The notes under the pieces: generated by a model
What the model was told of the DNA's origin: nothing
Seen by the model: only the letters and a program-made list of their open reading frames with translations
Databases searched by the model: none
In this document: one piece after another, positions 52,728-60,979 of the stretch
Layout: each line of letters starts with the position of its first letter
How positions within the stretch are numbered: position 1 is the stretch's first letter
Assembly: GCA_005885245.1 (NCBI GenBank)
Contig: VAWR01000008.1
Coordinates: 1-60,979, forward strand
Direction of reading: 5' to 3'
Length of the DNA: 60,979 nucleotides
DNA from: Actinomycetota bacterium
GTDB lineage: Bacteria > Actinomycetota > Thermoleophilia > Gaiellales > Gaiellaceae
Made by a program: the position numbers and the translations under genes

Positions 52728-53947
52728 GCAGCCACCGTCGTTGTCACATCCGACAACAGCGACTGCACCGCTGATCGGCCCGACCGCACCGCGCCCTCCA
52801 TCGTCGCCGGCCAGCCGGTGCCGGTCCACGCGCCCGCAAGGGCGACTCCCTCGCGAACGAGGCCCGGTGCGGGGCGTTCGACGCCGGGCCGAAGGGCGAT
52901 GGTCGCCTCCGGCTCACGGCTCACGCGCGACCAGAGCACCTCGGCCTCTCCGAACCGCTTTCTCACCTCACCAACAATGCCATCGAGGAGCTCTCGTCCG
53001 CGGAGCTCCATCAGCTCCGGGACACCGCTGGAGATGACCGTCAGGTACTGGCCCCGCTCCGGCTCGTGGCCGGTCAGCCTGCCGCGATCGAAGATCCACT
53101 GCACGGGGGACCTCAGGAGAGCGGCGTCGTGCTCGAGCAGACGACGATCGACGAGCAGGTGCACGCTGACGATCGGCGAGGGCTCGAAGCTCCAGTCCTC
53201 GTCGAGCAGGCGCGAGGCTTCGTCGGGAGGAACGGCGAGCACGATCGCATCCGCCTCGACCTCGTTCAGGTCGGCAACGCGCGCGTCCGTCCGCAGGTGC
53301 GCGCCCGCTTCCTCGAGGGCTCGTCGAGCCGCCCCTCCGTGCATGTCTCCGAGGGGCGCCGCCGGCAGCATCAAGTCGCTCGCCCGGCGGCCGGAGCGCA
53401 TCGCTGTGAGCACGGTGAAGACAGCCGCTCGCGCGTCGGCCTCGTCAGTGCGGAGGTTGAGCGCAGGCCGGATGAAGACATCCCAGAAGCGGTCGATCGC
53501 CGCCTGCGTCTGGCCATGCCGGCGCAGGAAGTCGCCGAACGTCTCTCGACCGGCTGCAAGCCGCGGCAGCCTGGTAACGAGCGCGGCGATGCGGAGCCGA
53601 TCGCGCAAGGAGAGGTGTCGGTAGCGCAGCAGCGGGCCGAGGCCGTAGCCGATCGTCGCCACGCGGCCGTGCTCGTCGATCACGGGCAGGTCGAGCGGGA
53701 CGCGGACGATCGAACCCGCGCTCCCGATCCGATCGAGAAAGGCGAGGTAGTGCTCGAAGCAGCCGAGTGCGACGTGCTGCCCGTTGTCCGGCGGTGGATC
53801 CGGATCGCCCTCACGGCGAGGCAGCGTCTGCACCTTGCCGCCGAAGGTCGGACGTGCCTCGAGGACGATGACCTCCTGACCTGCGTCGACGAGCTCGAGC
53901 GCGGCGCTGAGCCCGGCGAGCCCGCCGCCGACGACGGCCACCCTCAC
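52724..53947 (-). CDS. hpnE: squalene-forming FAD desaturase HpnE
   Basis: 407 residues from GTG 53947. FAD Rossmann motif VAVVGGGLAGLSAALELVDAGQEVIVLEA, phytoene-desaturase-like PPPDNGQHVALGCFEHYLAFL and C-terminal GVALAGAWTGTGWPATMEGAVRSG. Reduces hydroxysqualene to squalene. GTGA overlap with hpnD. Confidence 0.93.
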   Translation of the reverse strand: MRVAVVGGGLAGLSAALELVDAGQEVIVLEARPTFGGKVQTLPRREGDPDPPPDNGQHVALGCFEHYLAFLDRIGSAGSIVRVPLDLPVIDEHGRVATIGYGLGPLLRYRHLSLRDRLRIAALVTRLPRLAAGRETFGDFLRRHGQTQAAIDRFWDVFIRPALNLRTDEADARAAVFTVLTAMRSGRRASDLMLPAAPLGDMHGGAARRALEEAGAHLRTDARVADLNEVEADAIVLAVPPDEASRLLDEDWSFEPSPIVSVHLLVDRRLLEHDAALLRSPVQWIFDRGRLTGHEPERGQYLTVISSGVPELMELRGRELLDGIVGEVRKRFGEAEVLWSRVSREPEATIALRPGVERPAPGLVREGVALAGAWTGTGWPATMEGAVRSGRSAVQSLLSDVTTTVAA

Positions 53948-54765
53948 CGGCGCAAACCTCCACCGACGATCCGGAGCTTGGTGAGCGCGGAGAGATGCGG
54001 CGGACCTGCGAAGACGTCGAAGTCGCGGGCCTCGATCCGCTCGAGCGTCGCGCGGTAGAGGCCGGCGAAGGTCGACACGCACAGAGCGCTTCGTCCGTCG
54101 AGCGTCGTCAAGAGCCCCAGCCCGTCCCGCAGAAACGAGCGGGCGCGCTCGGCCTGGAAGGTCATGAGGGCGCGCCAGGTGGAGGTGGCCACGCCCGCAG
54201 CAATGTCCTCTTCCACCACGCCGAACGAGGCAAGCTCGTCCTGCGGCAGATAGACGCGCCCGAGCTCCCAGTCCTCGCGGACGTCTCGGATGATGTTGAT
54301 CAGCTGGAGCGCGATCCCGAGCGTCTCGGCCCGATGGACATCGTCCGACCCATACACGGCGACACAGGCCACTCCGACCGCGCCCGCAACCTTCGTGCAG
54401 TAGTCCCGCAGCTCTTCGAAGTGCGCGTAGCGCGTCTGCTCCAGGTCCTGGAGTCCGCCCGCCACGAGGGCGTGCAGCGCCTGCTCCGGAATCGGGAAGC
54501 GCAGACGGGCGTCGGCAAGCGCGACCGACATCGCATCGTTGCCGGGCGCGGCGTCGAGCCCCGCACTGAGGGCTTCGAGCTGCGCCCTCTTCTGCTCGAG
54601 CGGAAGGTCACCGTCCGCGATGTCGTCGACCCGGCGTGCGAACGCATAGATCGCGGCGATCGCGCGCCGCTTCTCCCGCGGCAGCACCATGATCCCGTAG
54701 GCGAAGTTGCGCGCGCGGCGGCGAGTCAGGCGCTCGACTTCCGCGTAGGCCTGCCCAATCGTCAT
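53944..54765 (-). CDS. hpnD: presqualene diphosphate synthase HpnD
   Basis: 273 residues, ATG overlapping the hpnC stop (ATGA). Trans-isoprenyl-transferase motifs RRVDDIADGD and NIIRDVREDWELGRVYLP carry the Mg-binding Asp residues. Couples two farnesyl diphosphates head to head. Confidence 0.93.
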   Translation of the reverse strand: MTIGQAYAEVERLTRRRARNFAYGIMVLPREKRRAIAAIYAFARRVDDIADGDLPLEQKRAQLEALSAGLDAAPGNDAMSVALADARLRFPIPEQALHALVAGGLQDLEQTRYAHFEELRDYCTKVAGAVGVACVAVYGSDDVHRAETLGIALQLINIIRDVREDWELGRVYLPQDELASFGVVEEDIAAGVATSTWRALMTFQAERARSFLRDGLGLLTTLDGRSALCVSTFAGLYRATLERIEARDFDVFAGPPHLSALTKLRIVGGGLRR

Positions 54766-55559
54766 CGTGTGAGCGCGGCCAGCGCGAGTCGCGTGCGGGA
54801 TGGGCGCGGTCGCTGGGTGAAGACATCCCAGTGCGCCGCTTCGAGCGCATCGAGCGCCGCCAGCCCGCCTCGCGCGAACAGGCCGACTCCCCGGCCGATG
54901 CGTCCGCCGATTCGCGCCTGCAAGGGACGGCCGGCGGCAAGCAGCCCTCGCGCCCGCGCGGCTTCGAACCGAAGCAACTCGAGCAGCTGCGGGCTCGGGC
55001 GGTCGAGCTCGGTCACGCCGAAGCGGAGGCGGTCTTCGAGAGGCAGGTAGATGCGGCCGAGCTCGAGGTCCCGCGGCACGTCCTGCAGGAAGTTCACGAG
55101 CTGGAGGCCGGTGCACACGTCGTCGCTCGCCGCGACGAGCTCGGGCTCGGAGTCCAGACCCAATAGACCGAGGACGAGCCGCCCGACAGGATCGGCGGAA
55201 TGCCGACAGTACTCGCGGAGGTCGTCCCAGGTCTCGTACTCGAACTTGCGCTGATCCATCCGATTGGCGTCGATCAGCCGCAGGAACGGCTCGCGCGGCA
55301 GCCCGAACTCGCGAATCGTCGGCTGCAGCGCCTGCAGGACCGGCCATTCCGGCTTGCCCTCGTAGCAGGCTGCGACCTCCCGCTCGAGCTCGTCGAGCGC
55401 GGCGAGCCGGTTTTCGTCGAGCTCATCGCCGAGGATGTCGACGAGGCGGGCGAAACCGTAGACCGCACGGAGATGGGGCCGCAGCCGGCGGGGGAAGAGG
55501 ATCGAGGCAACCGGAAAGTTCTCGGTTCGGGCGCGGCGGGCCACGGAGGCGACGTCCAT
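54762..55559 (-). CDS. hpnC: hydroxysqualene synthase HpnC
   Basis: 265 residues from ATG 55559. TENFPVASILFPRRLRPHLRAVYGFARLVDILGDE and LVNFLQDVPRDLELGRIYLPLEDRLRFGV are typical HpnC blocks. Converts presqualene diphosphate to hydroxysqualene. First gene of the hopanoid unit; the ORF could extend to 55787 but shows no homology there. Confidence 0.93.
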   Translation of the reverse strand: MDVASVARRARTENFPVASILFPRRLRPHLRAVYGFARLVDILGDELDENRLAALDELEREVAACYEGKPEWPVLQALQPTIREFGLPREPFLRLIDANRMDQRKFEYETWDDLREYCRHSADPVGRLVLGLLGLDSEPELVAASDDVCTGLQLVNFLQDVPRDLELGRIYLPLEDRLRFGVTELDRPSPQLLELLRFEAARARGLLAAGRPLQARIGGRIGRGVGLFARGGLAALDALEAAHWDVFTQRPRPSRTRLALAALTR

Positions 55560-55701
55560 CACTGAAGGTTGACTTGCTCGGCGCGGCCGAGTCAAACGGC
55601 TCGGTTTGCGCTGGGTGCACTGCAGGTGGTCTAATCGTGACGCGCCTGTTTCGCCCAGACCCTGCCGTGGCGCTCGTGTGTCAGGCGAACGAGGAGGGCG
55701 A

Positions 55702-56076
55702 GTGTCCGATCTGCAAGCTGGTGGGGATGGTCTGCGCAAGGACCCAGTGCTCCGCATCGAGGCGGTCGGCACGGCCTGCGTGATCATGCTCGGCGGGGAG
55801 CTCGACCTCTACAACGCAGAACAGGTACGCACGGCGCTCGCAAATGCGTGTGCCGCTTCCCCGGAGCGAGTGGTGGTCGACCTGAGCGAGGTGGAGTTCA
55901 TCGACTCGACCGCGCTCGGCGTCCTGATCGAAGCCCGCACCAAGCTGGAGAACCCGCGCGGCTTTTTCCTCGCCGCACCGGCGCTCGAGACGCGCCGCGC
56001 GCTGCAGATCTCCGGTCTGGACCGTCACTTCTCGGTGCTCGACACCGTGCCCGAGGCGCTGGTCGCGAAGGTCTAG
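55702..56076 (+). CDS. STAS-domain anti-anti-sigma factor
   Basis: 124 residues from GTG 55702. LGGELDLYNAEQVRTAL and phospho-acceptor Ser in VEFIDSTALGVLIEARTKL are diagnostic of SpoIIAA/RsbV-type proteins. No cognate RsbW kinase lies nearby. Convergent with, and overlapping by 4 bp, the second DHA2 transporter. Confidence 0.88.
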   Translation: MSDLQAGGDGLRKDPVLRIEAVGTACVIMLGGELDLYNAEQVRTALANACAASPERVVVDLSEVEFIDSTALGVLIEARTKLENPRGFFLAAPALETRRALQISGLDRHFSVLDTVPEALVAKV

Positions 56077-57539
56077 CCGGCGGTCGGTGCGGCCGCCGGT
56101 GCTTCCGCCATCTCTTCGCGCCTGATCAGCGTGAGGGCGGCGACCAGGGCCAGAACTCCACACACCGCCAGAGCCCAGAACGCCCACGCATAGCCGCCGG
56201 TGAGCGCAACCGGGAGCGGATTCCCTTCACGAGCCAGGGTCTTGAAATGGCTGGTGAACACGGTTGACGCGACGGCGACGCCGATCGCGCCGCCGATCTG
56301 TTGCGCCGTGTTGATCAGACCGGATGCGAGCCCGGCCTCGCGGTCCGCCACTCCCGCGAGGGCCGCGATCGAAACGGGCACGTAGGCGAAGGCGATCCCG
56401 ACCCCGACCATCAGGTATCCGGGTAGGAGGTCGGACGCGTAACTCCCGTTGACCGGAATCTGCGAGTACCAGATCATGCCCCCGATCAGCAGCACGAGCC
56501 CCACCGCGATGATCGGCTTGGCGCCGAGCTTCGTCGTGAGGGCCTGGGCCACGCCCGCGGACACCACTGCAGTACCGGCGGTGGCGACGAAGGTCACGCC
56601 CGTCTTCAGCGCCGAGTAGCCCAGCACGTTCTGGACATACAACGTCAGCAGGAAGAAGTTCGCGAAGAGGACCGCACCGAGCAGCGCACCGACGGTGTTC
56701 GCGCCGGCGACGGTCCGCACCCGGAAGATGTGGAACGGCATCAACGGGTCCGGAAGCCGGCGCTCGTTCACGAGGAAGCCGACGAGCAGCGCGCCCGACG
56801 CGATCAACAGCAGGATCGTCCTCGCCGTCGCCCAGCCGACGTCGGGCGCCTTGGAGATCGTGTAGACGAGCAGCGCCAGCCCACCGCTGACGAGCACGGC
56901 GCCGAGGACGTCGTAGTGCCGCTCCGGCCCTTCGCGCCGGCTCTCGGGGACGATTCGCGGGGTCAGGGCGAGCACGACTGCGCCCACGGGAACGTTGACG
57001 AAGAAGATCCACTCCCAGCCCAGGTACTTCGTGAGGACACCGCCGGCCAGCACGCCGACGGCTGCGCCGGACCCGCCGAGTGCTCCCCAGATCCCGAGTG
57101 CCTTGTTCCGCTCCGCACCCTCCTCGAAGCTCGTCATCACGATGGAGAGCGCCGCCGGCGAGATGATCGCGCCGCCGAGACCCTGCACGGCACGGCTGGC
57201 GATGAGCATCCCCTCCGACTGGGAGAGGCCGCAGACGAGCGAGGCGATCGTGAAGACCGCGACACCCACGACGAACACGCGCCTTCGTCCGAGCAGGTCG
57301 GCGGCGCGCCCGCCCAGGAGCAGGAAGCCCCCGAACGCGATCGCGTAGGCGGTGATCACCCATTGCAGGTTCTCGCGGGTGAAGTGGAGCGAGCGCCCGA
57401 TGGAAGGCAGGGCGACGTTCACGATCGAGACGTCGAGAATCGTCATGAAGAAGGCCGTCGCGACGACGGCGAGGATCCGCCAGCGGTGCGGGTTCGATGT
57501 CACCGGCGTTAGGTTATTCGGAACGGCCGATTCCGTCAC
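56073..57539 (-). CDS. MFS multidrug exporter, DHA2 family (second copy)
   Basis: 488 residues, GTG start, 14 helices. MTILDVSIVNVALPSIGRSL, GGRAADLLGRRRVFVVG and SGLINTAQQIGGAIGVAVAS are the hallmark segments. Resembles the 7.2-8.7-kb transporter closely enough to be a paralogue, but lacks a linked MarR gene. Confidence 0.9.
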   Translation of the reverse strand: MTESAVPNNLTPVTSNPHRWRILAVVATAFFMTILDVSIVNVALPSIGRSLHFTRENLQWVITAYAIAFGGFLLLGGRAADLLGRRRVFVVGVAVFTIASLVCGLSQSEGMLIASRAVQGLGGAIISPAALSIVMTSFEEGAERNKALGIWGALGGSGAAVGVLAGGVLTKYLGWEWIFFVNVPVGAVVLALTPRIVPESRREGPERHYDVLGAVLVSGGLALLVYTISKAPDVGWATARTILLLIASGALLVGFLVNERRLPDPLMPFHIFRVRTVAGANTVGALLGAVLFANFFLLTLYVQNVLGYSALKTGVTFVATAGTAVVSAGVAQALTTKLGAKPIIAVGLVLLIGGMIWYSQIPVNGSYASDLLPGYLMVGVGIAFAYVPVSIAALAGVADREAGLASGLINTAQQIGGAIGVAVASTVFTSHFKTLAREGNPLPVALTGGYAWAFWALAVCGVLALVAALTLIRREEMAEAPAAAPTAG

Positions 57540-57559
57540 GCCTTCGTGACGGTTTCGTA

Positions 57560-57586
57560 CCGGTGCCTGGCACCGGGACGTGTCCC
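57560..57586. repeat. CCGGTGCC-T-GGCACCGG palindrome plus a GGGAC/GTCCC stem
   Basis: 8-bp perfect arms around T at 57560-57576, running directly into GGGAC-GT-GTCCC (57575-57586). The sequence CCGGTGnCnGnCACCGnGACG aligns with the 41772 copy, so this is a third member of the same REP-like family, in the leader of the second DHA2 gene. Confidence 0.55.
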
Positions 57587-57613
57587 GGCCGGACGCCGCG
57601 CCTAGGGAGGACG

Positions 57614-57637
57614 GTGGGGGAGCGGAGGCTCCCCCAC
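57614..57637 (-). terminator. hairpin after the sugar-ABC binding-protein gene
   Basis: Arms GTGGGGGAGC and GCTCCCCCAC with a 4-base loop, 8 bp downstream of the minus-strand stop at 57645. No T-run, which is usual for high-GC Actinobacteria. Confidence 0.6.
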
Positions 57638-57644
57638 GCCGCTA

Positions 57645-59030
57645 CTAGATCTTTCCGAGCTTCCTCCACTTGGCGTAGATCTGCTTGATGTCGTGGTCGG
57701 CAGCGTTGACCGCGTCCTGCGCGGACATCTTCTTCTGCGAGACCTGCGCGAACATCTGTGGGATGACGAACTTGCTGAACATCTCGCCGAACGCCGCGTT
57801 CGTGTATCCGGGATATCCAGGATTCGTCGTGTAGTTCTGTGCGATCGTCGTCAGGACGCCGTACTTGCCGAGCGGCTTGTGCTTGTCCTGGGCGACGAGC
57901 TTGCGGATCTGCTTGAACGGGACCGCACCGGGGAAGCTCGGGAAGTTGTAGAACTTCGACGCGACGAAGGCTTGCCTGTAGTTGATCTCGAGGTCTGCGA
58001 GGAACTTCTTCGCGGCTGCCTTGTTCGCCGAGAACTTCCAGATCCACCAGCAGCCCATCACGTGCTCGTAACCCTTTCGACCGTGTGGGCCCCTCGGGAT
58101 CGGCCAGATCCAGAGGTCATTCGCAAAGGGCAGGCCACGGTCCTCCGGTGTACGCGTGGCCGAGATCGCGTTAAGGATCAGCGAGCCCTTGCCCGAGTAG
58201 AGGAAGTTGTTGTTCCCGGACGGATCCCAGCCGAAGATCTCATCCGTTTCGCCGCGCTGGTAGATGTCGGCCATGAACTTCACAGCCTCGACCGTGCGCT
58301 TGTTCTTGATCGTGACTTGATGCTTCTCGTTCTGGACGAACGAGCCGAAGCACATCAGGAAGCCCATCAGAGCCATGTTCGAGTCGAGCTCCGCCGACTG
58401 TCCGATCCCGAGCGGATGGCCGGCTGCCTTCAGCTTCGGCGCTGCCTTTCGGACGTTCTCCCAGGTATTCGGTGACATCCCAATGCCGTTCCAGATGTCG
58501 TGCCGCCAGACCACCGGATCGGGCACGTAGTTGTCCGAGAACGCGAAGTATTTCTTCGTCTTCGGGTTGTAGGTCGCCCTGTGGGCGACCCGGCCGATCT
58601 TGCCGACCTTGCGTTGGACCTCCTGCACGATTTCGTTGTGATTGATGACGTTGTCCTCGTACTGCGCGCGCGGCGCGAGGTCGAAGAAAATGTCGTGTCC
58701 GCTGTTCGCCGCGACCTCCGCCTGCGCACGCGCGGGGAGCAAGGTGTTGAGGATGTGGTCGACCTTCACCTGAACATCGTTCTGCTCTCCCCATTGCGGC
58801 GCCCATGTCTTGTCGAGCCAGACGTCGAATGACGGGACGAAGTGCGCCCATGTGATGAGCGACAGGTCGCCCTTGAGCCAGCGGCCTTTGAACCGCAGCG
58901 GCCCGTAGAACGCCTGGCCCAAGCCCGAGCCGGCGACACCGACCGAGACCGCTCCCACGCCGGCACGGCGGAGCAGCTCACGACGGTCATACCTCCCTTC
59001 TCTACGGCTCGGATCGTCTGAACTTGCCAT
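57645..59030 (-). CDS. sugar ABC transporter substrate-binding protein (Tat-exported)
   Basis: 461 residues. N-terminal YDRRELLRRAGVGAVSVGVAG is a twin-arginine signal. The mature protein has the extracellular solute-binding family 1 pattern (WKAWPDVS-like hinge regions absent; instead FSDNYVPDPVVWRHDIW, ILNAISATRTPEDRGLPFANDLWIWPIPRGPHG). Cotranscribed with two MalF/MalG-type permeases. Cargo probably an oligosaccharide or polyol. Confidence 0.85.
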   Translation of the reverse strand: MASSDDPSRREGRYDRRELLRRAGVGAVSVGVAGSGLGQAFYGPLRFKGRWLKGDLSLITWAHFVPSFDVWLDKTWAPQWGEQNDVQVKVDHILNTLLPARAQAEVAANSGHDIFFDLAPRAQYEDNVINHNEIVQEVQRKVGKIGRVAHRATYNPKTKKYFAFSDNYVPDPVVWRHDIWNGIGMSPNTWENVRKAAPKLKAAGHPLGIGQSAELDSNMALMGFLMCFGSFVQNEKHQVTIKNKRTVEAVKFMADIYQRGETDEIFGWDPSGNNNFLYSGKGSLILNAISATRTPEDRGLPFANDLWIWPIPRGPHGRKGYEHVMGCWWIWKFSANKAAAKKFLADLEINYRQAFVASKFYNFPSFPGAVPFKQIRKLVAQDKHKPLGKYGVLTTIAQNYTTNPGYPGYTNAAFGEMFSKFVIPQMFAQVSQKKMSAQDAVNAADHDIKQIYAKWRKLGKI

Positions 59031-59054
59031 TCGAGCCTCCTTTCCTCCGCTTCG

Positions 59055-59894
59055 TCAGCGGAATGCCCCACCGGTAAATCCCGCGATGAACCGGTCGAGA
59101 AACGTGTTGTAGAGGAGCGCGAGCGGAATGCTGGGAATGAGCGCGGCGACCATGATCGCGCCCCACTCCGGCAGGTCGCCGCGAATGAGATCCGTGTAGA
59201 CGCCCGTCGAGACCATCTTCTGGTCCGAGGGCGAGATGAAGGTGAATGCGTAGACGAACTCGTTCACCACCAGGGAGAACGAGAAGATCACGACCGTGAG
59301 GATGCCGGGAATCGAGATCGGAAAGACCACGCGCGTGAGCGTCTTCAGGCGCGATGCGCCGTCAACCCGCGCGGCGTCCTCGAGCTCCTGCGGAATCGTC
59401 TTGAAGAAGCCCATCAACAGCCACGTCGAGAAGGGGACCGTGAAGGACGGATAGACGAGAACGAGCGACCACATCGAGTCGGTCAAGTGCGCCTGCCTGA
59501 TCACGGCGAAGAATGGGATGAAGAGGAGCGTCGGCGGAATCAGGTAGGTGAGGAAGATTCCGACGCCCAGGCTTTGGCCGACTCGCCCGGCGAGCCGCGC
59601 GAGGGCGTAGCCGGCCGGAACCGCGAGCAAGAGCGTGATCGCGACGACGCAGGCCCCGACGATCGCCGTGTTGGCGAGCCACGTCGGGTACTCGGTGTGG
59701 TGGAAGAGGTACGACGCGTTCGCCCAGGTGGGGCTGTGCTTGCCGAACCAGTACGGCGTGACGGACGTGTCGTAGAACTCCGTCTGGTTCTTGAACGCCG
59801 TGATCACCATCACGTAGAACGGAAAGGCGAGCACGATCGCGAAGGGGCCGACGATCAGATACGAGAGACCCTTCTCGCGGAACGCCTGGGCCAT
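59055..59894 (-). CDS. sugar ABC transporter permease, MalG type
   Basis: 279 residues, six membrane helices. EAA loop EDAARVDGASRLKTLTRVVFPISIPGI contacts the ATPase. Start shares one base with the stop of the MalF-type gene (TGATG). Confidence 0.92.
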   Translation of the reverse strand: MAQAFREKGLSYLIVGPFAIVLAFPFYVMVITAFKNQTEFYDTSVTPYWFGKHSPTWANASYLFHHTEYPTWLANTAIVGACVVAITLLLAVPAGYALARLAGRVGQSLGVGIFLTYLIPPTLLFIPFFAVIRQAHLTDSMWSLVLVYPSFTVPFSTWLLMGFFKTIPQELEDAARVDGASRLKTLTRVVFPISIPGILTVVIFSFSLVVNEFVYAFTFISPSDQKMVSTGVYTDLIRGDLPEWGAIMVAALIPSIPLALLYNTFLDRFIAGFTGGAFR

Positions 59895-60826
59895 CAGGAA
59901 ACCTCCGTCCGGCGGGCGAACCAGAGCATGCCGATGCTCACCAGAGCGAGCACCGGCAGCAAGACGAGCGAGATCGAAGCCCCCGCCCCAAGGGATCCGG
60001 ATTCGACGCCGGTCTTATAGGCCCACGTTGTGACCATCTCCGTGCTGAAGGAGGGCGGTGGACCGCCCTGCGTGAGGATGTAGACGACGGCCATGTCCGT
60101 CGCCGTGAAGACGATCCCGAACAGCAATGCAACCGTCGCGATCGGCAGTTGCAGCGGCAGCGTCACTGACCAGAACTTGCGGAACCCGGTGGCGCCGTCG
60201 ATTGCCGCGGCGTCGTGGACCTCCTTTGGGATCGAGGACAGCCCGGCGAGGAAGATGACAACGGCGAAGGGCAGGATCCGCCATGTGTGCACGGCGATCA
60301 CCGATCCCATCGCGAGCTTCGGCTGCGCGAGGTATTGCGGAACGTCGAGCGGCTTGTAGAGGTGGGCGTGGACGAGGGTCCAGTTCAGGATCGAGTAGCT
60401 CGTGTCGAACATCCACTTCCACGCCATGAGGCTGAGCGCAATCGGGGCCGCCCAGGGCAGCAGGATCAAGAACCGCAGGATCCACTTGCCCGGAAAGTCC
60501 TTCAGCAGCGCGTGCGCGATCAGCCCGGCGCCGACGAGAACGATCGCCTGCGAGATGACGGTGAACAGGAAGGTGTGCCAGACGGCATGCTGGAACGCGG
60601 GGTTCCCCCACTCGCGTCTGAAGTTCTCGAGGCCGACCCATTTGCCGTGCAGCCCCGTGGTCGCGTTCGTGAAGCTCAGCCAGACGGCGAGTGCCAGCGG
60701 GCCGCCGACGAGCGCGGTGACGAATACAACCGCCGGAGAGATGAGAACGGACGCAAGCACACCCGGGCGCTCGAAGACATCCGTCCAGCGCCTACTGCGG
60801 GGCCGTGCAGCAGCGAGGGCCTCCAC
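59894..60826 (-). CDS. sugar ABC transporter permease, MalF type
   Basis: 310 residues from GTG 60826; a TTG at 60862 is in frame but sits inside the operator-like palindrome and leaves no promoter space. EAA loop HDAAAIDGATGFRKFWSVTLPLQLP. Six to seven helices. Partner of the MalG-type permease. Confidence 0.88.
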   Translation of the reverse strand: MEALAAARPRSRRWTDVFERPGVLASVLISPAVVFVTALVGGPLALAVWLSFTNATTGLHGKWVGLENFRREWGNPAFQHAVWHTFLFTVISQAIVLVGAGLIAHALLKDFPGKWILRFLILLPWAAPIALSLMAWKWMFDTSYSILNWTLVHAHLYKPLDVPQYLAQPKLAMGSVIAVHTWRILPFAVVIFLAGLSSIPKEVHDAAAIDGATGFRKFWSVTLPLQLPIATVALLFGIVFTATDMAVVYILTQGGPPPSFSTEMVTTWAYKTGVESGSLGAGASISLVLLPVLALVSIGMLWFARRTEVS

Positions 60827-60848
60827 CCACCGGGCTCCTACCCTTATG

Positions 60849-60864
60849 GTTTGCGGTTGCAAAC
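60849..60864. promoter_or_regulatory. LacI-type operator-like palindrome
   Basis: GTTTGC-GGTT-GCAAAC, perfect 6-bp arms, lies in the gap between the permease operon and the divergent ATPase gene and abuts its ATG. Inverted TTTGC/GCAAA sites are common for LacI-family sugar regulators. Confidence 0.5.
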
Positions 60865-60979
60865 ATGGCCGAGATCAGGCTCGAGCGGCTGACGAAGGTC
60901 TACGGGGATGGGACCCGCGCGGTCTCGGAGCTCGACCTCGAGATCGGCGACGGCGAGTTCGTGGTCCTCGTCGGACCGA
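60865..60979 (+). CDS. sugar ABC transporter ATPase (MsmK/UgpC type), 5' part only
   Basis: First 38 residues (MAEIRLERLTKVYGDGTRAV, then FVVLVGP reaching into Walker A) are the start of a MalK/UgpC-type ATPase. Window ends inside the Walker A loop. Likely energises the adjacent permeases. Confidence 0.88.
   Translation, partial: MAEIRLERLTKVYGDGTRAVSELDLEIGDGEFVVLVGP

Overview
The window is one contiguous piece of a high-GC bacterial chromosome with dense, mostly operonic genes. Gene content (hopanoid pathway by the HpnC/D/E route, ThyX, SigA-type sigma factor, Fpg, FolE2, PlsY, Tat-dependent sugar uptake, many ECF/anti-sigma and PspC genes) and GTG/TTG-rich starts suggest an actinobacterium, most likely a soil Thermoleophilia (Gaiellales/Solirubrobacterales-like). 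That placement is an inference from gene content. I saw no rRNA, tRNA, CRISPR array, transposase or prophage.

Layout. 1-9.3 kb: tail of a Clp N-domain protein, a DGPF protein plus ECF42-type sigma factor, a PspC-type histidine kinase/response regulator/PspC envelope-stress cluster, a DUF2182-DUF1326 pair, DNA polymerase IV, and a DHA2 exporter with a divergent MarR regulator. 9.3-23.5 kb: EamA permease, QueF, DHFR-like reductase, a His-tailed permease with CsoR and a CsoR operator, malate synthase, secreted trypsin-like protease, ABC-2 exporter, TrpB2, a peroxiredoxin remnant, a GSAM-like aminotransferase, a nitroreductase and a tiny zinc-ribbon gene. 23.5-23.95 kb: a 440-bp concentric palindrome built of nested hairpins. 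24-36 kb: GT-C-like membrane protein, the primary sigma factor, asparaginase, Fpg, an ankyrin protein, a degenerate histidine-kinase-like protein divergent from FolE2, PlsY, two divergent superoxide dismutases, a cupredoxin-like protein lacking its copper Cys, and an ECF sigma/anti-sigma pair. 36-41.6 kb: intein-containing ThyX, DUF72, a pair of secreted paralogues (one frameshifted), and a kynureninase-like enzyme.

41.8-55.6 kb holds two long minus-strand transcription units with start/stop overlaps: (i) hpnC-hpnD-hpnE-shc-hpnH-hpnG-ispH-yjbQ, from farnesyl diphosphate through squalene, hopene and adenosylhopane, with the MEP enzyme IspH; (ii) three small membrane proteins, a CopC-CopD fusion, an epimerase, an ornithine-cyclodeaminase-like protein and citrate synthase. 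55.7-61 kb: STAS protein, second DHA2 exporter, and a Tat/ABC sugar importer whose ATPase gene is divergent across a LacI-type operator-like palindrome.

The most unusual signals are non-coding or at gene boundaries: the giant palindrome and its shorter relative at 29.55 kb; a 180-bp hairpin insert between two copies of the ispH start that encode the same 14 residues with 8 synonymous differences; convergent-gene hairpins that carry the stop codons; and an ECF42 sigma gene whose only sensible start appears to be ATC behind a perfect ribosome-binding site.
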